DNA from: Plenodomus lindquistii
Taxonomy: Eukaryota; Ascomycota; Dothideomycetes; Pleosporales; Leptosphaeriaceae
NCBI GenBank assembly: GCA_025504975.1
Contig: JANUWI010000004.1
Coordinates: forward strand, 2,356,001-2,420,000
Reading direction: 5' to 3'
DNA: 64,000 bases
Translations under genes and position numbers: made by a program
Notes under the pieces: generated by a model
Seen by the model: only the letters and a program-made list of their open reading frames with translations
What the model was told of the DNA's origin: nothing
Database searches by the model: none
Shown: one piece after another, positions 12,466-22,983 of the stretch
Numbering within the stretch: position 1 is the first letter of the stretch
How the letters are laid out: every line of letters begins with the position of its first letter

Positions 12466-13128
12466 CACCAGCACAGCAAAGGTCGTCCATTATTTAAAGT
12501 ACAAGTTTGGCGACCTCGTCATGGTGCTCGGCCCGTAGTCGGCCCAGCGTAACTTACCCTGCATGTCGATCTGAACCATTTCCTCGGACTAGTCAATGTT
12601 TTGGAGATTCAGTATCGCGGAAGCATGTTGAAAACGGGTCGTGGTCCACATGGAGATATGGTGCCATGGGTGCTAGAGTGGGGTGCGGAGACAAATCTAC
12701 ATGCCGTTTTGGTTGCCGACATGATATACAACAAGTAGCATTGAGGTTGCAACTCGCAACGGGAGATGTTGTTAGACCCTTGTAGATGCAGTGCTGAAGA
12801 ACCGTAAAATTTACGGCAAATCATGATGAATCGGACGTTCGCTAGGTCTTCTCACGGTCAGCTACAATAACACCCTGAGCTTTCAGAGATGAGCTTCCAA
12901 CAGCATCGCGCGTCTAGATCCTGGCATTGCGCGATAATGCAGCATTGGACAAGGCATGGATTGGGGCTTTCTTCCGGTTGCGTGGGTTAGTTGTCAAGGC
13001 ACGCAATTGTTAATGGCAAAAGGGAAAGATTGCCCCGATAACGGATCAGGCAGGAGCGCGGGGAGAAAACCTTGGCTTACGTAAACACCAAGCCCTATCA
13101 TAGCCGCCCGCCTTCCGTTAGCAGTCCG
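12466..13128. promoter_or_regulatory. Divergent promoter region, carboxylesterase / Zn2Cys6 regulator
   Basis: Non-coding interval of about 660 bp between the starts of two divergent genes. A TTTAAATA sequence (reverse strand, about 12488-12497) may act as a TATA box for the esterase. No other structure seen. Confidence 0.4.
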
Positions 13129-15375
13129 ATGATGTATCTATCATCCGTCCCGTCTCAGCACCAGCAATTCGTGACGACGGCCATGGCCACGAGCCCACAA
13201 CCACCGCTTAGACCAGAGAAGCGACGACGAATAGATCGCGTCACGGCCGCTTGTGATCTTTGTAAGAAGAGGAAGACCAAATGCGACGGTGAGCAGCCAT
13301 GCGGTTATTGCACGAGGAAGAACCGCGCAGATACATGCTCCTTCAGTACAGCGAATCCGCAATCGCAAGTTCGCTCCGCTGGCAATACTCCTCATAACTT
13401 CGTCAGGCCTCGTGATGAGATTTCGCCTCAGCGACGCAGAAGCCATGATGGTATCACTGAGAGGGGAACATCGCTCTCCCCAACAGTCGGTAGACATGAT
13501 CATCAAAACGACACAGTTGTCCCTCTTGAAGGTCGAATATTACGAGACGCTCAAGGCAAAGTCATTTTCATCGGCGATTGCGCGCCACTATCTTTTCTCC
13601 AGACTGTGAGGCATCTCATTGCATCTGAAGTGGATCCTGAGGGCTTTTCTACTCAAGCTGTTCGCGACTCCATGATCGAGGTGGCCCCAGCTGCATCGGG
13701 CGAGGGCCAACATTCACTTCCTGTGACACCTAACGAGATCCGTAGTCTCGTTGATGCATACGCCATAGCGACCAGCGGTTTAGTTGATCTTTTTCAGGAT
13801 GAAGAGCTTCTCCGCGAAATGAACATATGGGCTGCCAATATTGTATCACCATCGGACGACTCCGGGTCAGCCATGTTCTTCCTCGTGCTCGCCATTGGTG
13901 CACAAGAGTGTGGTGAGGCCAGAGCAGAAGCCTGGTTTGAGCAGTCCAGAGACCAACTTGTGAAACACATGTGTAACAACATGAATGTGCCCACCGTGCA
14001 AGGCTTCATACTTGTTGCCATCTACATGCTGCGAGCGTTCCAACCCAATGGCGCATATTTGTACTTTTGTAAGTCATACAAGTTCATGTGGTATATGCAA
14101 AAGCCGCGGCTGACTTGCCCTAGCACTCGCTGCTCGTGCTGCATATGCCATCGGTATACATCGTACAGAAGTAAACGCCTCCTTCGGCGAGCCGATCAAG
14201 ACAATGAGAGATCGTATCTGGAAGAGTCTGCGGGTCGTTGATCAGCTCATAAGCAATGTGTTGGGCCGTCCACCAACGACGTCAGATGTGGACTGCACTG
14301 TCAAGTACAACACGAAAGGCTCTGAGATCGGCGCTAACATTGATGTGCTCGATGCCAGCGTCCAGATCTTCATGATCATCGAGCGCGTGGTGGTGGAAGT
14401 CTACTCACGTAAACGCATCTCGCTCCGCATTGCCGACTACGTATCGCGACAATTGAAGAGCTGGGCATCTAAATATTTATCTGGATTGTCTCAGATGATC
14501 TTGAACTCTACCCATAATGGCGTAAATCGGAAGGCGAGTATTGGAGCTTGCTCAACACTGTGCTCGTACTACTACGGCATCATGTTACTCACCAGACCGT
14601 TCCTGATCTACGATCTGTATGAACACACGGGCGTCTCATTGAGGAGTGACGGTACGCAAGGGAACCATAAGGAGAAACGCAAATATGCAGATGCTGCGAT
14701 CGACGCAGCTTTGTCCCTGGTGGACTCTGTGCAAACCGTGATTCAGGCGGGGAGCATGCCGCACAGGATGCCCCTTATCGTGTAAGACTTCATACCTCTT
14801 GACTTTATCAACTGTGCTGATTGACCCGAACCAGTTCATGGCTCTTCACTGCGACTCTCGTCCTGGCAGTCGGTGGCCTCGGCGAGTCCGGACTTACCTT
14901 ACAACCCAACTGCACAGATGCAATTCACTGCTTAGACTACTTCGGCAAGGCAGATCCACACGCTCGTCAGTACTCCCTCATTGTTCACTCACTCACCAAA
15001 GTCATCACCTCGCATGTTAAGAAGAGGGAATTGCAATTGCGCTTGCAAAGGAAGCAAGCTTCCTCCGAGTTGTTTGGATTGCTACCATCTATCTCGGGTG
15101 CTCGTACCCAACCGCTAGATGAAGGGCCATCCCGTCTCCCACCGGAGACTCGCGGATCGGACCCCATGCATCAGATCCCTTCCACATCAATGGATCCCTT
15201 TGACTGGACTATCTACGATGCGGACTTCTTTGCGCTACCCTGGCCCAATGAGAACGATCAGGGTCTTCAGGATTTCCTTCAGCCTGGCACACATACACTG
15301 GATGGTGCTTCTATCGCTGACATTCCGCTCTTCCCAATCTATGATCAACAAATTGGCAGCGAGAACTCCAGATAG
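13129..15375 (+). CDS. Zn2Cys6 transcription factor with fungal-specific regulatory domain
   Basis: DNA-binding regulator of the Gal4-type binuclear zinc cluster class. Model: join of 13129..14068, 14124..14781 and 14835..15375, 712 residues. The cluster begins near residue 42 (CDLCKKRKTKCDGEQPCGYC) with the sixth Cys in ADTC, and is preceded by a basic KRRRIDR. The middle region carries the fungal-specific TF core: ARAAYAIGIHR about residue 320, and SWLFTATLVLAVGGLG created exactly at the 14781/14835 junction. The C-terminus is Asp/Phe/Trp-rich (MDPFDWTIYDADFF), typical of an activation domain. The open frame extends upstream to a TTG at 13072, but the first ATG is at 13129. It converges on the neighbouring IDO gene, and together with the CGG repeats at 16937-17006 it is a candidate regulator of the IDO/kynureninase pair (inference). 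Confidence 0.9.
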
Positions 15376-15438
15376 TGTCTCTGGCACTTATGTTGTATCT
15401 CCTACTTACTATATCGCGGAGGCTGGGTACAAGCCTCA

Positions 15439-16745
15439 CTACACCACTTTGGCGTCACTCGTCTCGTCTCTCGACGTTCGCAGAAAGGGAATCAGCGTTG
15501 TGCCTCCTGTGCCAACGAGTTCCTGTGTCCTTGGCTTCTCCGAGGCCAGCTCAGTTGAAGCGGATGCGATATCCCTGCGTTTTACCAGGTTCTGCGGCTT
15601 GGGCTGTCGGCTTGGAATAATGATGTATCGAGTTACGAGAGCAATGTGCTTGTCGCGAAATCCGCTGAGCGTCGCTACTGCCTCGTTGAAAGCTGTCACA
15701 AGCTGAACATTCTCTTGATGGCTTTCGACGTATTGGCGAATATTCGCGATGGCCTCAACATCGTTAAGAAATCGTGCATGAGGTCCAGGCATATAACCGC
15801 GCATCTCGGTGTGAAAACCTCCACTCCGTGCATGGTCGACGGACAGAACAGCATCGAAGAATTGAAGCAGTGAACTTTGTCCGTTGCTACCCCCACGATA
15901 CCTTCTCCATGAACCCTTCCCATCACCTTCGTCGTAGAACACACCATTGGGCAGTCCTGCCGCTGCCATGTTCATACTGCCCGCTAAAAATGGCCGGATG
16001 GTGTGGTAGAACATCTGGGGGTTGCATCGCTCATCCATTCGTTCGAGAAGCTCTCCGATGCTCATGAGGCCTTGTTTCAAGTGCTCCAGTGCATAAATAA
16101 TCTTCAGGACATCGTTTTGCTCGACTGCTTCGATCGCACCAAGCATGCTTTTGATCAGTGGTCCTGCCCGTGCCTCCATGGCGTTTGATATGATGAAGAA
16201 CCACGACTCGTCATCCGTACCTGTAGCCGTATGGAGCGCCACCATGTTTTCGGGTTGTGTGAGGTCCGCATTGACTTCCAGTGGTGTCCAGTTCCATAAG
16301 TTTAAGGCAGCGTAAGTGGCGACGGGGTGCACTTCAAGATGCTCGGCGGTTTTGAGGAAGGGCAAGGAGATGGCAGGAGGCAGTCGCTAAGTTTTATCAG
16401 CAGCCATTATGAAGCAGGGTAAAAACCTCCTCTCACCTGCGACGGCTCGGGTCCTGTCCAGATGTAGCCTTGGGCGATGACAGCAAGTAACGAATGTGCT
16501 CTCTGCCACTCTGCCTCACTATCGAGAAACTCAGTGCTCAGGACTGGTAGCTTATCTACCCATGCTCGGATCTCTTGTGCCTCGATCAAAGCGGGCAAAA
16601 CGTCAGTGAGAAGCTCCCATGGCTTATAGTATACGTGTGGTAGACGGCTCAGAGGTGCTTCCGCAGGTAAGAAGCCATTTGATGAGATGCCATATTGAGG
16701 TAGAGCAGCCAGTGATGGAAGGACATCAACCCTGTGAGGACTCAT
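15439..16745 (-). CDS. Indoleamine 2,3-dioxygenase (tryptophan to N-formylkynurenine)
   Basis: Heme dioxygenase that opens the indole ring of tryptophan, the first step of the kynurenine/NAD route (BNA2-type in fungi). Coding order: 16745..16437, then 16386..15439, with a 50-nt intron, 418 residues. Family landmarks are LPPAISLPFLKTAEHL right at the splice junction, VATYAALNLWNW, FFDAVLSVDH, YMPGPHARFL and DKHIALVTRYIIIP. The His in that last motif (about residue 350) corresponds by position and context to the proximal heme ligand His346 of human IDO1. The frame is open up to another ATG at 16907, but MSPHRVDVLPSLAAL at 16745 looks like the family N-terminus. It is transcribed away from the kynureninase gene; the starts are 459 bp apart. 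Fungi often carry several IDO paralogues with different affinities; which one this is cannot be told. Confidence 0.93.
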
Positions 16746-17204
16746 TTTGAAAGAGGTAGTAAGGCGGGGTGCCACAAACGGAAGTGATACGGAATGATAC
16801 TTCCATATTCCAGCAGCGGCGATCACCGCATTTATTGTGAAGTCCAAGTCAAGATTGCCTTTACCTGTTGTCCTATTATTCGTACCAACATGGTAAGGTG
16901 AAAGCATAGCGCGGTCAAGATGTCGCGGCTCAATGACGGAAACCGTCGGAGAAAGAGCTCATCCGAAAGCGGAAGATGCTGACGGAACAGCGGAAGGTGC
17001 TAACGGATCCCTAGTGTCAAGCGTCGGATGCAAGCCACAACGCGAAGTGGAAGAACCGTCTTTATTGTAGACGTAATTGAACATCTGGAACTTCTATATC
17101 TACAGTCTCCGGCTGCTCTTCGTTCAGAACCATCTTCAGCATCTTCAATCGTCAAGGTCAGAGCATCCCCTCGTATCTTCCCCCATCACCACAACTCTCA
17201 TACA
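16746..17204. promoter_or_regulatory. Bidirectional promoter between IDO and kynureninase
   Basis: Interval of 459 bp between two divergent kynurenine-pathway starts. CGG triplets cluster at 16925-17007: an inverted CGG-AAA-CCG at 16937-16945, then two tandem copies of AGCGGAAGRTGCTRACGGA at 16968-16986 and 16989-17007. Zn2Cys6 proteins bind paired CGG triplets, so this is a plausible upstream activating element for one or both genes. Confidence 0.6.
16968..17007 (+). promoter_or_regulatory. Two tandem CGG-N10-CGG motifs (putative Zn2Cys6 sites)
   Basis: Two 19-bp copies with a 21-bp period, differing by two transitions. Each places CGG at 16970-16972/16983-16985 and 16991-16993/17004-17006, with ten bases between. 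The 21-bp period is two helical turns, putting both sites on one DNA face. Binding protein unknown; the Zn2Cys6 gene at 13129-15375 is the nearest candidate. Confidence 0.55.
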
Positions 17205-18677
17205 ATGGACGCCACACACGCAATCACGCAGCTCCGGCAAGGGAAAAAGCCAGAATGGCCAGCAAATGCCGACACATTGGAGTTCGCGCAGTCGCTTGAC
17301 AACAACAACCAAATACCAAAGACCCACCGACCAGACTTCATCATACCGACCAAGGCGCAGTTGAAGCGCAAAACTTTAAAAGACGATGCGAAAACAGCAG
17401 CGGCCGCATCAGGCCCAGAAGACGAGGGTATTTACTTCTGCGGTAACTCTCTAGGTCTGCAGCCAAAAGCAGTCGGTGAACACTTGAACGCATACCTTAA
17501 GACATGGGGCTCAATCGCTGTTGGCGGTCATTTCACACGCCTCGAAGATTCACCACTTACACCCTACCAAGATATGGTCGCAGAATGCGCACGGAAGATG
17601 TCCGACATTGTTGGCGCGGCACCATCTGAGATCGTCGCGATGAACACATTGACCATCAACCTACACTTGATGATGGCGGCGTTCTACAAGCCGACAGAAA
17701 AGAAGCACAAGATCATGTGTGAATGGAGGCCATTCCCCAGCGACTGGTATGCCATTGAGTCGCAAATCGAATGGCACGGACTTGATCCCAAAAAGTCAAT
17801 GTTGCTGGTAGAGCCTGACGACGGCTACATCATGACCACCAAGAACATCCTCAAGCTCATCGACGAGAATGTCGACGAGCTTGCTCTCATAATGCTCCCC
17901 GGTATCCAGTACTACAGCGGTCAACTCCTCGACATCCCTACAATCACCGCCCATGCACGCAAACACGGCATCACTATTGGCTGGGATCTCGCGCACGCAG
18001 CTGGAAACGTCGAACTGAAACTCCATGACTGGGATGTTGACTTTGCGTGCTGGTGTACCTACAAGTACATGAACGCAGGTGCCGGTGCAGTAGCAGGAGC
18101 TTTCATCCACGAGAAGCACGGCAACAACGACCATTACACCGGTCTCAAGGGTTGGTACGGTCACGACAAGTCCTCGCGATTCCTCATGGACAACAAGTTC
18201 GTTCCTACACCTGGCGCACAAGGCTTCCAGTGCTCGAACCCATCGATTGTCGATTTGACATGTCTCTCTGGATCTCTGAGCGTGTTTGAGAAGACTTCCA
18301 TGGCTGATTTGCGATCACGGTCACTCCTCCTCACAGCGTATGCGGAGCATCTCCTCACACAAATCGCATCACGAAATATCAAGAACGGCGACTTCCCCTT
18401 CAAGATCATCACTCCCTCAGATTCCAACTTCCGTGGCGCGCAACTAAGTGTATTGCTCACGGAGGATATCTTCGAGGAGGCGAGTGCAGAGCTTGAGCGC
18501 AACGGTGTCATTTGCGACAAGAGGAAGCCAGGAATCATCCGCGTAGCGCCAGTACCGATGTACAACACATTTGGAGATGTGTGTAGGTTTATGCAAATCC
18601 TTGAGGAGGCGCTGCAGCCGAAGCAGGAGCGAGGGCAGCAACAGCAAGGGGAGAAGACAGTTGAAGCGAGGTTGTAG
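17205..18677 (+). CDS. Kynureninase (PLP-dependent; BNA5-type)
   Basis: Cleaves kynurenine or 3-hydroxykynurenine to anthranilate or 3-hydroxyanthranilate plus alanine; cytosolic. A single exon of 490 residues, close to family length. Visible family features are GIYFCGNSLGLQP near the N-terminus, FPSDWYA, the PLP-contacting Asp in GWDLAHAAGN (about 261), the Schiff-base Lys in CTYKYMNAG (about 287) and GFQCSNPSI. The frame is open upstream to 17028, but the ATG at 17205 gives a normal N-terminus; the extra part would lie in the shared promoter. One oddity: the residues before FPSDWYA read CEWRPF, where I recall Glu-Gly-Lys/Ala in relatives. Its head-to-head position with IDO puts steps one and three of tryptophan degradation under one promoter; the intervening formamidase step is not encoded in this window. 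Confidence 0.95.
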   Translation: MDATHAITQLRQGKKPEWPANADTLEFAQSLDNNNQIPKTHRPDFIIPTKAQLKRKTLKDDAKTAAAASGPEDEGIYFCGNSLGLQPKAVGEHLNAYLKTWGSIAVGGHFTRLEDSPLTPYQDMVAECARKMSDIVGAAPSEIVAMNTLTINLHLMMAAFYKPTEKKHKIMCEWRPFPSDWYAIESQIEWHGLDPKKSMLLVEPDDGYIMTTKNILKLIDENVDELALIMLPGIQYYSGQLLDIPTITAHARKHGITIGWDLAHAAGNVELKLHDWDVDFACWCTYKYMNAGAGAVAGAFIHEKHGNNDHYTGLKGWYGHDKSSRFLMDNKFVPTPGAQGFQCSNPSIVDLTCLSGSLSVFEKTSMADLRSRSLLLTAYAEHLLTQIASRNIKNGDFPFKIITPSDSNFRGAQLSVLLTEDIFEEASAELERNGVICDKRKPGIIRVAPVPMYNTFGDVCRFMQILEEALQPKQERGQQQQGEKTVEARL

Positions 18678-18823
18678 ATCTGATACCATTATTTAGCGAA
18701 TTCCTTCTTGCTTAGCGTAACCTTCCCATGAGTCAATGAAAAGCAATATACTTGTTCATACTAAACACCAAAACCTTGAACTTCCTGCGAATGATGTGAG
18801 AATGGATGATTTAATAGCGTTTG

Positions 18824-21028
18824 TCAAACTATGGTCACAGTGCGTCGAGGAAGCTTTCGGAGGATACCGTTAATGCGTGGCCTCGTCGTATGGAAGACTC
18901 CTATGCGCCTAAACATAGTCGAAACTTCACTTCCGCAAAGTACAAGCCCCAAGGCCAAATCACTTTCGTGTGCCAGCTTCTTTGTCGTACTAATTATCGG
19001 CAAAAGAATGAGCAATTGAGGAGGTTCATCAAGGACGGTATCGAAGCGAATCTCGGATGCGGTTTCAATGTCTGGTGGGACGGAAACTGCAGTTTGCTGA
19101 TCGTAGCCAATGGGGCAGATGTGGGTTATGGTACCAGACATTGGTGCTGTACCTGGTGGACTGCTAACGGGGTTCCAGAGCACCGTAGCCATCGGAGCTG
19201 TCACGCTCATCTCAGCCGCTTCAAGTGGCCCGAATCTAAAATTACCATGTGCCCAAGTCACCTTTGCGTCTTCTATGGTTGCGAAATAATCTTTTGTGCT
19301 GTAGTTGTTTCGACACCACTCGAAGGAGATTCTGCCATTGATTGAAGCCCATGACCACGATGGTGCTATGTACTGGCCGTATGTAGTCGGTGTACGAGCC
19401 TGTACGGCTTGATGGTGCGCATTGGTATGTACCTCGCTTATCCATAGAAGATGAAGCGGCAGAGATGATTGCCATAACCCTGCAAGGTAGCCGTCTTGAG
19501 AGTTCGCACGCTTCTCGAATTGAATGACACTCGCTATACCAGCGAGAGCAGCGAGTTTATCTGTACTATAAGTCAAAGTTCCAAGGGAGTAGAGTTCGAC
19601 CATCGTGTCCCAATCTTGATACACTGAGGCATCCTTCATCGCTGCGTGCAGGGTTGCTTCCTGAAGCATCACCGGTCGGAAATTCCCGGAAATAATCCTC
19701 CAGATGCGTTGCAGTGACGTTTTCGGTGGTTCTTCAGTGCTTGAGATGTATTTTGCCGGCCACCTTTTATCCTGCGGTTCGTCACCGAGGTCTAAAGTCT
19801 TGATATCCACAAATGTGTTTTGTCGAAGGCTGGAAGGCAACCCTTTGCAGTAAGTCTCGCAAGCGATAGTCTCTCGGCATTCCCAGAAGAGCTGTGATTT
19901 GGCGAAATGGATAACCCGAGGTGAAAGAATACGCTCTTGGAAAATCCAGGCTCTGTTGTTGAGTGGCTCGTTCATCAACTTTCGGGCCCAGTACTCGGGG
20001 TCAGGTACGACATGATAGTGTTGCCTCCTCACGCCTTCCGAATTAGTCCAGTCCATGGCGAGAGTTGTTCGTAGTATTTTCCACGGTTCTCTCTCCCAAT
20101 GACAGCCTTCAGTACCACCACGTGCGCCCGTAGCAGCAATGTTGATGTAGCTGTTTCGATAAACATTGCTCATCAATGCCGCCTCACGTTCCCAATCATC
20201 TAAGTCATCCTGTACTATACATAGACTGTCAATCCATAGGTATCGGAGTCCTAGAGAACGTGCGATTCGAATGGCGTGGTTGAACGTGTTGGATAGTTCG
20301 TCACTGTGAATCTGCTCGCAGCGTTCTGAAAAGTTACGCTGAAACGTCCTAGGGACAGGAGTGTGCCCCCAACAATGGGACAAGGTCGCGTATGGATGAT
20401 TTGGTAGAGCATCATCTCCCATGATTAGACGCATGCCCGCGTTTTCTGAGCAGCCAATGTCCAGTAAGCGCCTTGGGCACCACTTCTCTGAACGCTGAGC
20501 ATTACATCGGCCGTGCTCCTTCACACAGTGCTTCATCCAGGAGATCACCAGCTGTTGGGCTGACTCCGAATCTGTTGTTGAAGCGGGCAGATATTGGTCT
20601 TCGTCATCTGCGCCAGGTGTCAGCAGGTATTCAAGCGTAGACGAACGGCACAGAGACTAACTCCTGTTTTCCTGTGCAGCCTCAAGGGTGAACACAAGTT
20701 TCAGGTCATCCAGTCCGCCCGAGGTCAACGCGACCTCGAAGGAGCTCTGCCACGCTACGCAGGACGTATCTGAGGAACACAGGATGGGAAACATTCTCCT
20801 GTGTATGTCCGCTTCCTCTCCCTGGGAGATGCCTTGGAGGTATTGCAGCTCGACATGCTCGAGGAGCGCCGTGCAGATACCACAGGCAGTGTTGGCGGAT
20901 CGAGACAGGGAGGAAAACGACTGGTGATGGGTCAGATTTCTATAATTCCCCTCCATACGGATAGTGTCCATGATAGTCGCGCAAACACCGCATAGCTCGT
21001 TGGACGTGCGACCAACAGAGCTCGTCAT
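18824..21028 (-). CDS. HET-domain protein (heterokaryon-incompatibility type)
   Basis: Member of the HET family, which triggers cell death on non-self fusion in some fungi; many members have no known role. Coding order 21028..20662 then 20607..18824 with a 54-nt intron, 716 residues. The N-terminal exon is Cys-containing (ELCGVCATIMDTI, NTACGICTALLEHVEL), a pattern common ahead of HET domains. The domain itself starts near residue 195 with YATLSHCWG and continues with LRYLWIDSLCIVQDD and VYRNSYINIAATGA. The remainder includes WIFQERILSPRVIHF and FWECRE, also standard for the family. No NACHT, ankyrin or WD repeats follow. The splice junction restores one frame across an internal stop, which supports the model. 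It borders the gene-poor tract 21029-27135. Confidence 0.9.
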
Positions 21029-21458
21029 GTCTGAACAATGAATTGGAGTTAAGATTCACAAAAGGCGAAGAGCAATCGGTCAATCCATAAGAACGCTTGA
21101 AGCATCAAATTCTAGGCAGCAACTTCAACGAAGCTGGGCTATACTGCGATACGAAGCGTTGCTGCTGACATTGCGGCTGAGCACGGCGAGCGGGGTCACT
21201 CTGCCAACATTCGAAGAGGGCGCCCATCAACCGAACCTGTGCATGTCGGACTTTCAGCTCCTTCGCCTGCTACTCCCGGTCAGAAAAGTACTCAGAACCA
21301 GTTTGGGCCTTGAGCATCGCCAAGCGAAAGGCGTATACTTGTGTGGGTGAGCAATCAGGGCAAAGACACGTGACAGGATCCGCACAAACACGAAGGAGCT
21401 CGCGTGTATTGTGTCGTGTCAGGGCACGACGTCTGACGACGCCACCAAAAGGATGAGA

Positions 21459-21486
21459 GTGATCAACGATTTCTACCGTTGATCAC
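21459..21486. repeat. Perfect 10-bp inverted repeat (hairpin)
   Basis: GTGATCAACG, an 8-nt spacer, then CGTTGATCAC. It is in non-coding DNA and not followed by a T-run. It could be a protein-binding palindrome or a repeat remnant. Confidence 0.8.
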
Positions 21487-21594
21487 GAATAATAGAGTAG
21501 GTACTTGTAGGCACGAAGCCTGACATGTTGCAGACAGCATAACGCCTATACAGCAGAGGGAAGACAGTAAAGGCGCTAAGGTCTGAAATACTGC

Positions 21595-21690
21595 TGTCTT
21601 TACTAACTTGTAGAGAATACACGTATAATTTAATAACTATTAGTAGGCCTCTCAATGTGATATGATAACTACAGCGCTAGTAAACACGAG
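21595..21690. repeat. Dispersed repeat fragment, copy B
   Basis: Shares TAGAGAATAC, then TGTGATATGATAACTACAGC, then ACGAGCTC in the same order with the tract at about 10465-10600, where the middle block differs by one base. AT-rich and diverged; probably the edge of an old transposable element. Confidence 0.5.
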
Positions 21691-22752
21691 CTCGCCTTCA
21701 AGAGAGAGCAATGGCCATAATTTCACATGCGAGAGCTCTCATTCTGAGCGAAGACAGGAGAAGAGCCTTGCATCAGAATGCGTCATTGTCAATGCATCGT
21801 GGAACAACAATCGAAGATGATAGTACCTTCTGCATGAGACAACTGGGCCCCCACCCATGAATCAACCACAAGCAACCCCCTCTCCACCGCCAAATTCTAG
21901 AATCGCGATATCCTCACCCCCGCGCGAATTTCAGCGACCCACGTACCCACCAGCACACCAAATAATCTCACTCATTGCAAGCCCCCCGGCTTTAAAACTG
22001 GACACGCTGTCGCGTCCAAACCGGGATAACAAGGGCGTCTAATGATCCAGCCACCGCGTCATTGTGCAGCGGGCGCCGGCCGTTGCACCCTGCGCGCTGG
22101 AACCTGGACCAAAAGTCTATTTCATTCGCTGTCGCGCACGAGCAGGCGATCACCCGCGAAATGCTCGATCGATTACAGAGGGCAACGTCAGTCTAGAGTC
22201 TGGACCGCGTCTCTTCGCATTTTTGAAAATGGAGCCGAGGCAGCGTTTCGAAGAGAGTGGTGGGTCAGAATAAGGAGAGGATTATCGGTCTCGTGCTGCT
22301 TCGATTTTGTGTAGGCATGGAGAACCTCGAGGGGTTTGTTGTGTGCTGAGACTAGGTTTTAGGTGTGCTTGGTGCATACTCTATCGCGCTGCTGTTTTCA
22401 GAATGATTCACACGCGCCCCTGGCGATGACATTGGAGTTGGATCATGGTTATGTAGAGGTGAGATTTTTGTGATCTCAGGATGTTTTCATTTGATTTAGT
22501 TGATATGTAGCAACATCAGAGTTGCGTAAACTCCCCACAGTCCTATCTAGAAGCCTGCTAGATGGATCCACTAAAACGATGTACAGTCGTGAAGGAAAGA
22601 ACTGGAACCCCGTAGATGCTGGTATGGTTCCTAGTGATGATGCGTGCGTGGAAGTAATTTCCTCACTTGAAGGATAGGAACACGGTCGCTAAGTCGCAAA
22701 GATGAAGGAGATTCGTTCAAGTCGTAAGGATCGCAAAGTGTGGTTGCCGTTG

Positions 22753-22983
22753 TCATGTCCTTGGGCTGGGCGACTTGAGTTGCGATAGCGATGCGAATGA
22801 GTTCGTCATTGCTGAATAGGCTGTTGGAGAAGACCGATTGCTGGTTGAGGATGCTGATGATGTTGATGATGCGCTATTTGATCGGCTCGAGGGGATTTTG
22901 AGGGTAACGCAGTTTTCGCATCGTGCGGCAGTGTTGTTGGCGCGACCTCGGCATCCGCGCTCATAGTTGACGCAGGAGAACAT
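22753..22983 (-). CDS. Small Cys- and Ser-rich protein, 76 aa, unknown function
   Basis: Unrecognised small protein; I have an unsupported impression that similar N-termini occur in other ascomycetes. It begins MFSCVNYERGCRGRANN, then ARCENCV, giving a compact C-x6-C...C-x2-C pattern that could bind a metal. The rest is Ser-rich (SSTSSASSTSNRSS) and probably disordered. There is no signal peptide. The frame is open upstream to 23145, but the ATG at 22983 is preceded by a CA-rich stretch typical of fungal 5' leaders, and a TATATA sequence lies about 130 bp upstream (23115-23121). It is the only plausible gene in the 6-kb gene-poor tract. Confidence 0.5.
   Translation of the reverse strand: MFSCVNYERGCRGRANNTAARCENCVTLKIPSSRSNSASSTSSASSTSNRSSPTAYSAMTNSFASLSQLKSPSPRT

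Larger units (their letters stand above)
21029..22752. other. Gene-poor tract, proximal part
   Basis: No gene supported. It contains a perfect hairpin (21459-21486), a decayed dispersed repeat (about 21595-21690) and a GC-rich patch near 22040-22140. Short open frames here have no recognisable motif. Confidence 0.5.

Noticed and set aside
16746..16907. Extended IDO N-terminus from the ATG at 16907
   Set aside because: The 54 extra residues have no family similarity that I can see, and MSPHRVDVLPSLAAL at 16745 looks like the normal start.
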